Below, in pieces: positions 63,690 to 64,000 of a stretch of 64,000 nucleotides of DNA. Below the pieces are notes generated by a model that worked only from the letters and a program-made list of their open reading frames with translations, was not told where the DNA came from and did not search any database. Made by a program: the position numbers and the translations under genes. The stretch lies in assembly GCA_029891385.1 (NCBI GenBank), contig CM057225.1, positions 79,943,887 through 80,007,886 on the forward strand. The letters are read 5' to 3'. This stretch comes from Erythroxylum novogranatense (lineage: Eukaryota > Streptophyta > Magnoliopsida > Malpighiales > Erythroxylaceae). The number at the start of each line of letters is the position of its first letter. The first letter of the stretch is position 1.

Positions 63690-64000
63690 AACAAATTTGG
63701 CATCGAACGATATGATATTGATATTGAGTATTATTTTAGATAATTTTTAAATTTATAAAATAATTTATAAAGTTTATAAAATTGCAAGAAAAGAGCCAAT
63801 ACCAACTAATATCGAGTTTAGTACGATATCAATTTTTTGTCAAGATGACCAAACCAACCTATAAAGTGCGGTATTCTAAACTATAAAATAGAATTTATAA
63901 GCTTGTGGCAATAGTAAATAGTAAAAGGATCAAATGAATTAATTTTTCATTTAATAAAAATCGTGTTTATTTTTCTAAAGACCTTATCATTTTAGCTACA
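63690..64000. repeat. GGTAC/CGGTATCG-type element end (copy C), cut by the window edge
   Basis: Words CATCGAACGATATGATATTG, GAGCCAATACCAACTAATATCG and TTAGTACGATATCAATTTTT, with TTTTTAAATTTATAAAATAA between them as in copy B (31850-31866). Boundaries and far end unknown. Confidence 0.35.

Overview
The window reads as nuclear DNA of a flowering plant, almost certainly a eudicot. It is AT-rich, its genes are split by short GT-AG introns, the three intact genes belong to plant families, and most of the rest is plant-type transposable elements of several ages. The species cannot be named from the sequence.

Layout. 1-3.6 kb: the start-side part of a decayed Ty3/gypsy element (Tat/Retand-like, minus strand) that runs off the left edge. 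6.2-10.4 kb: a complete ten-exon alpha-dioxygenase gene (alpha-DOX2 type, plus strand), followed 128 bp after its stop by a near-perfect 71-bp inverted repeat. 10.7-22.3 kb: a gene-poor repeat zone holding a tRNA-like SINE candidate, a hAT-type MITE, a 5'-truncated LINE with an 18-bp target duplication, a long decayed L1-like LINE, a decayed Ty1/copia pol that carries a TRIM-like solo LTR and a short interspersed repeat, and a relic of a second alpha-dioxygenase exon. 22.4-25.9 kb: a twelve-exon EXO1-type nuclease gene (plus). 26.1-29.2 kb: an eleven-exon GH1 beta-glucosidase gene (BGLU44 type, minus), tail to tail with EXO1. 29.3-33.8 kb: AT-rich intergenic DNA, a non-autonomous element with GGTAC-rich ends, and a CACTA-like element. 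33.8-63.5 kb: the broken 5' part of what looks like a SAC3B-type mRNA-export gene (minus), stretched over about 30 kb by later insertions.

Those insertions are a 7.3-kb LTR-derived unit (35283-42560, 5-bp duplication AACTG) with a 3.0-kb solo LTR inside it, and a 20-kb Sirevirus-like Ty1/copia element (43394-63438, duplication GTTTG). The copia element has an extra ORF after pol and was itself entered, inside its Gag zinc-knuckle codons, by an 11.1-kb Tekay-type chromovirus (50336-61435, duplication TGTAA) with 3-kb LTRs.

Functionally, the three intact genes do not form a pathway: fatty-acid alpha-oxidation (oxylipins), DNA repair/replication, and glycoside hydrolysis. I could phase every exon of all three into open reading frames of 633, 530 and 523 residues, and catalytic residues are at the expected places. 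I see no CRISPR array, operon, rRNA or credible tRNA gene, and no strong evidence for a wholly new system. The items most worth checking are the hairpin behind the alpha-dioxygenase gene, the alpha-dioxygenase relic, the transposon-shredded SAC3-like gene, and a pattern of single-base losses inside CNG trinucleotides of the young chromovirus that may be a sequencing artefact.
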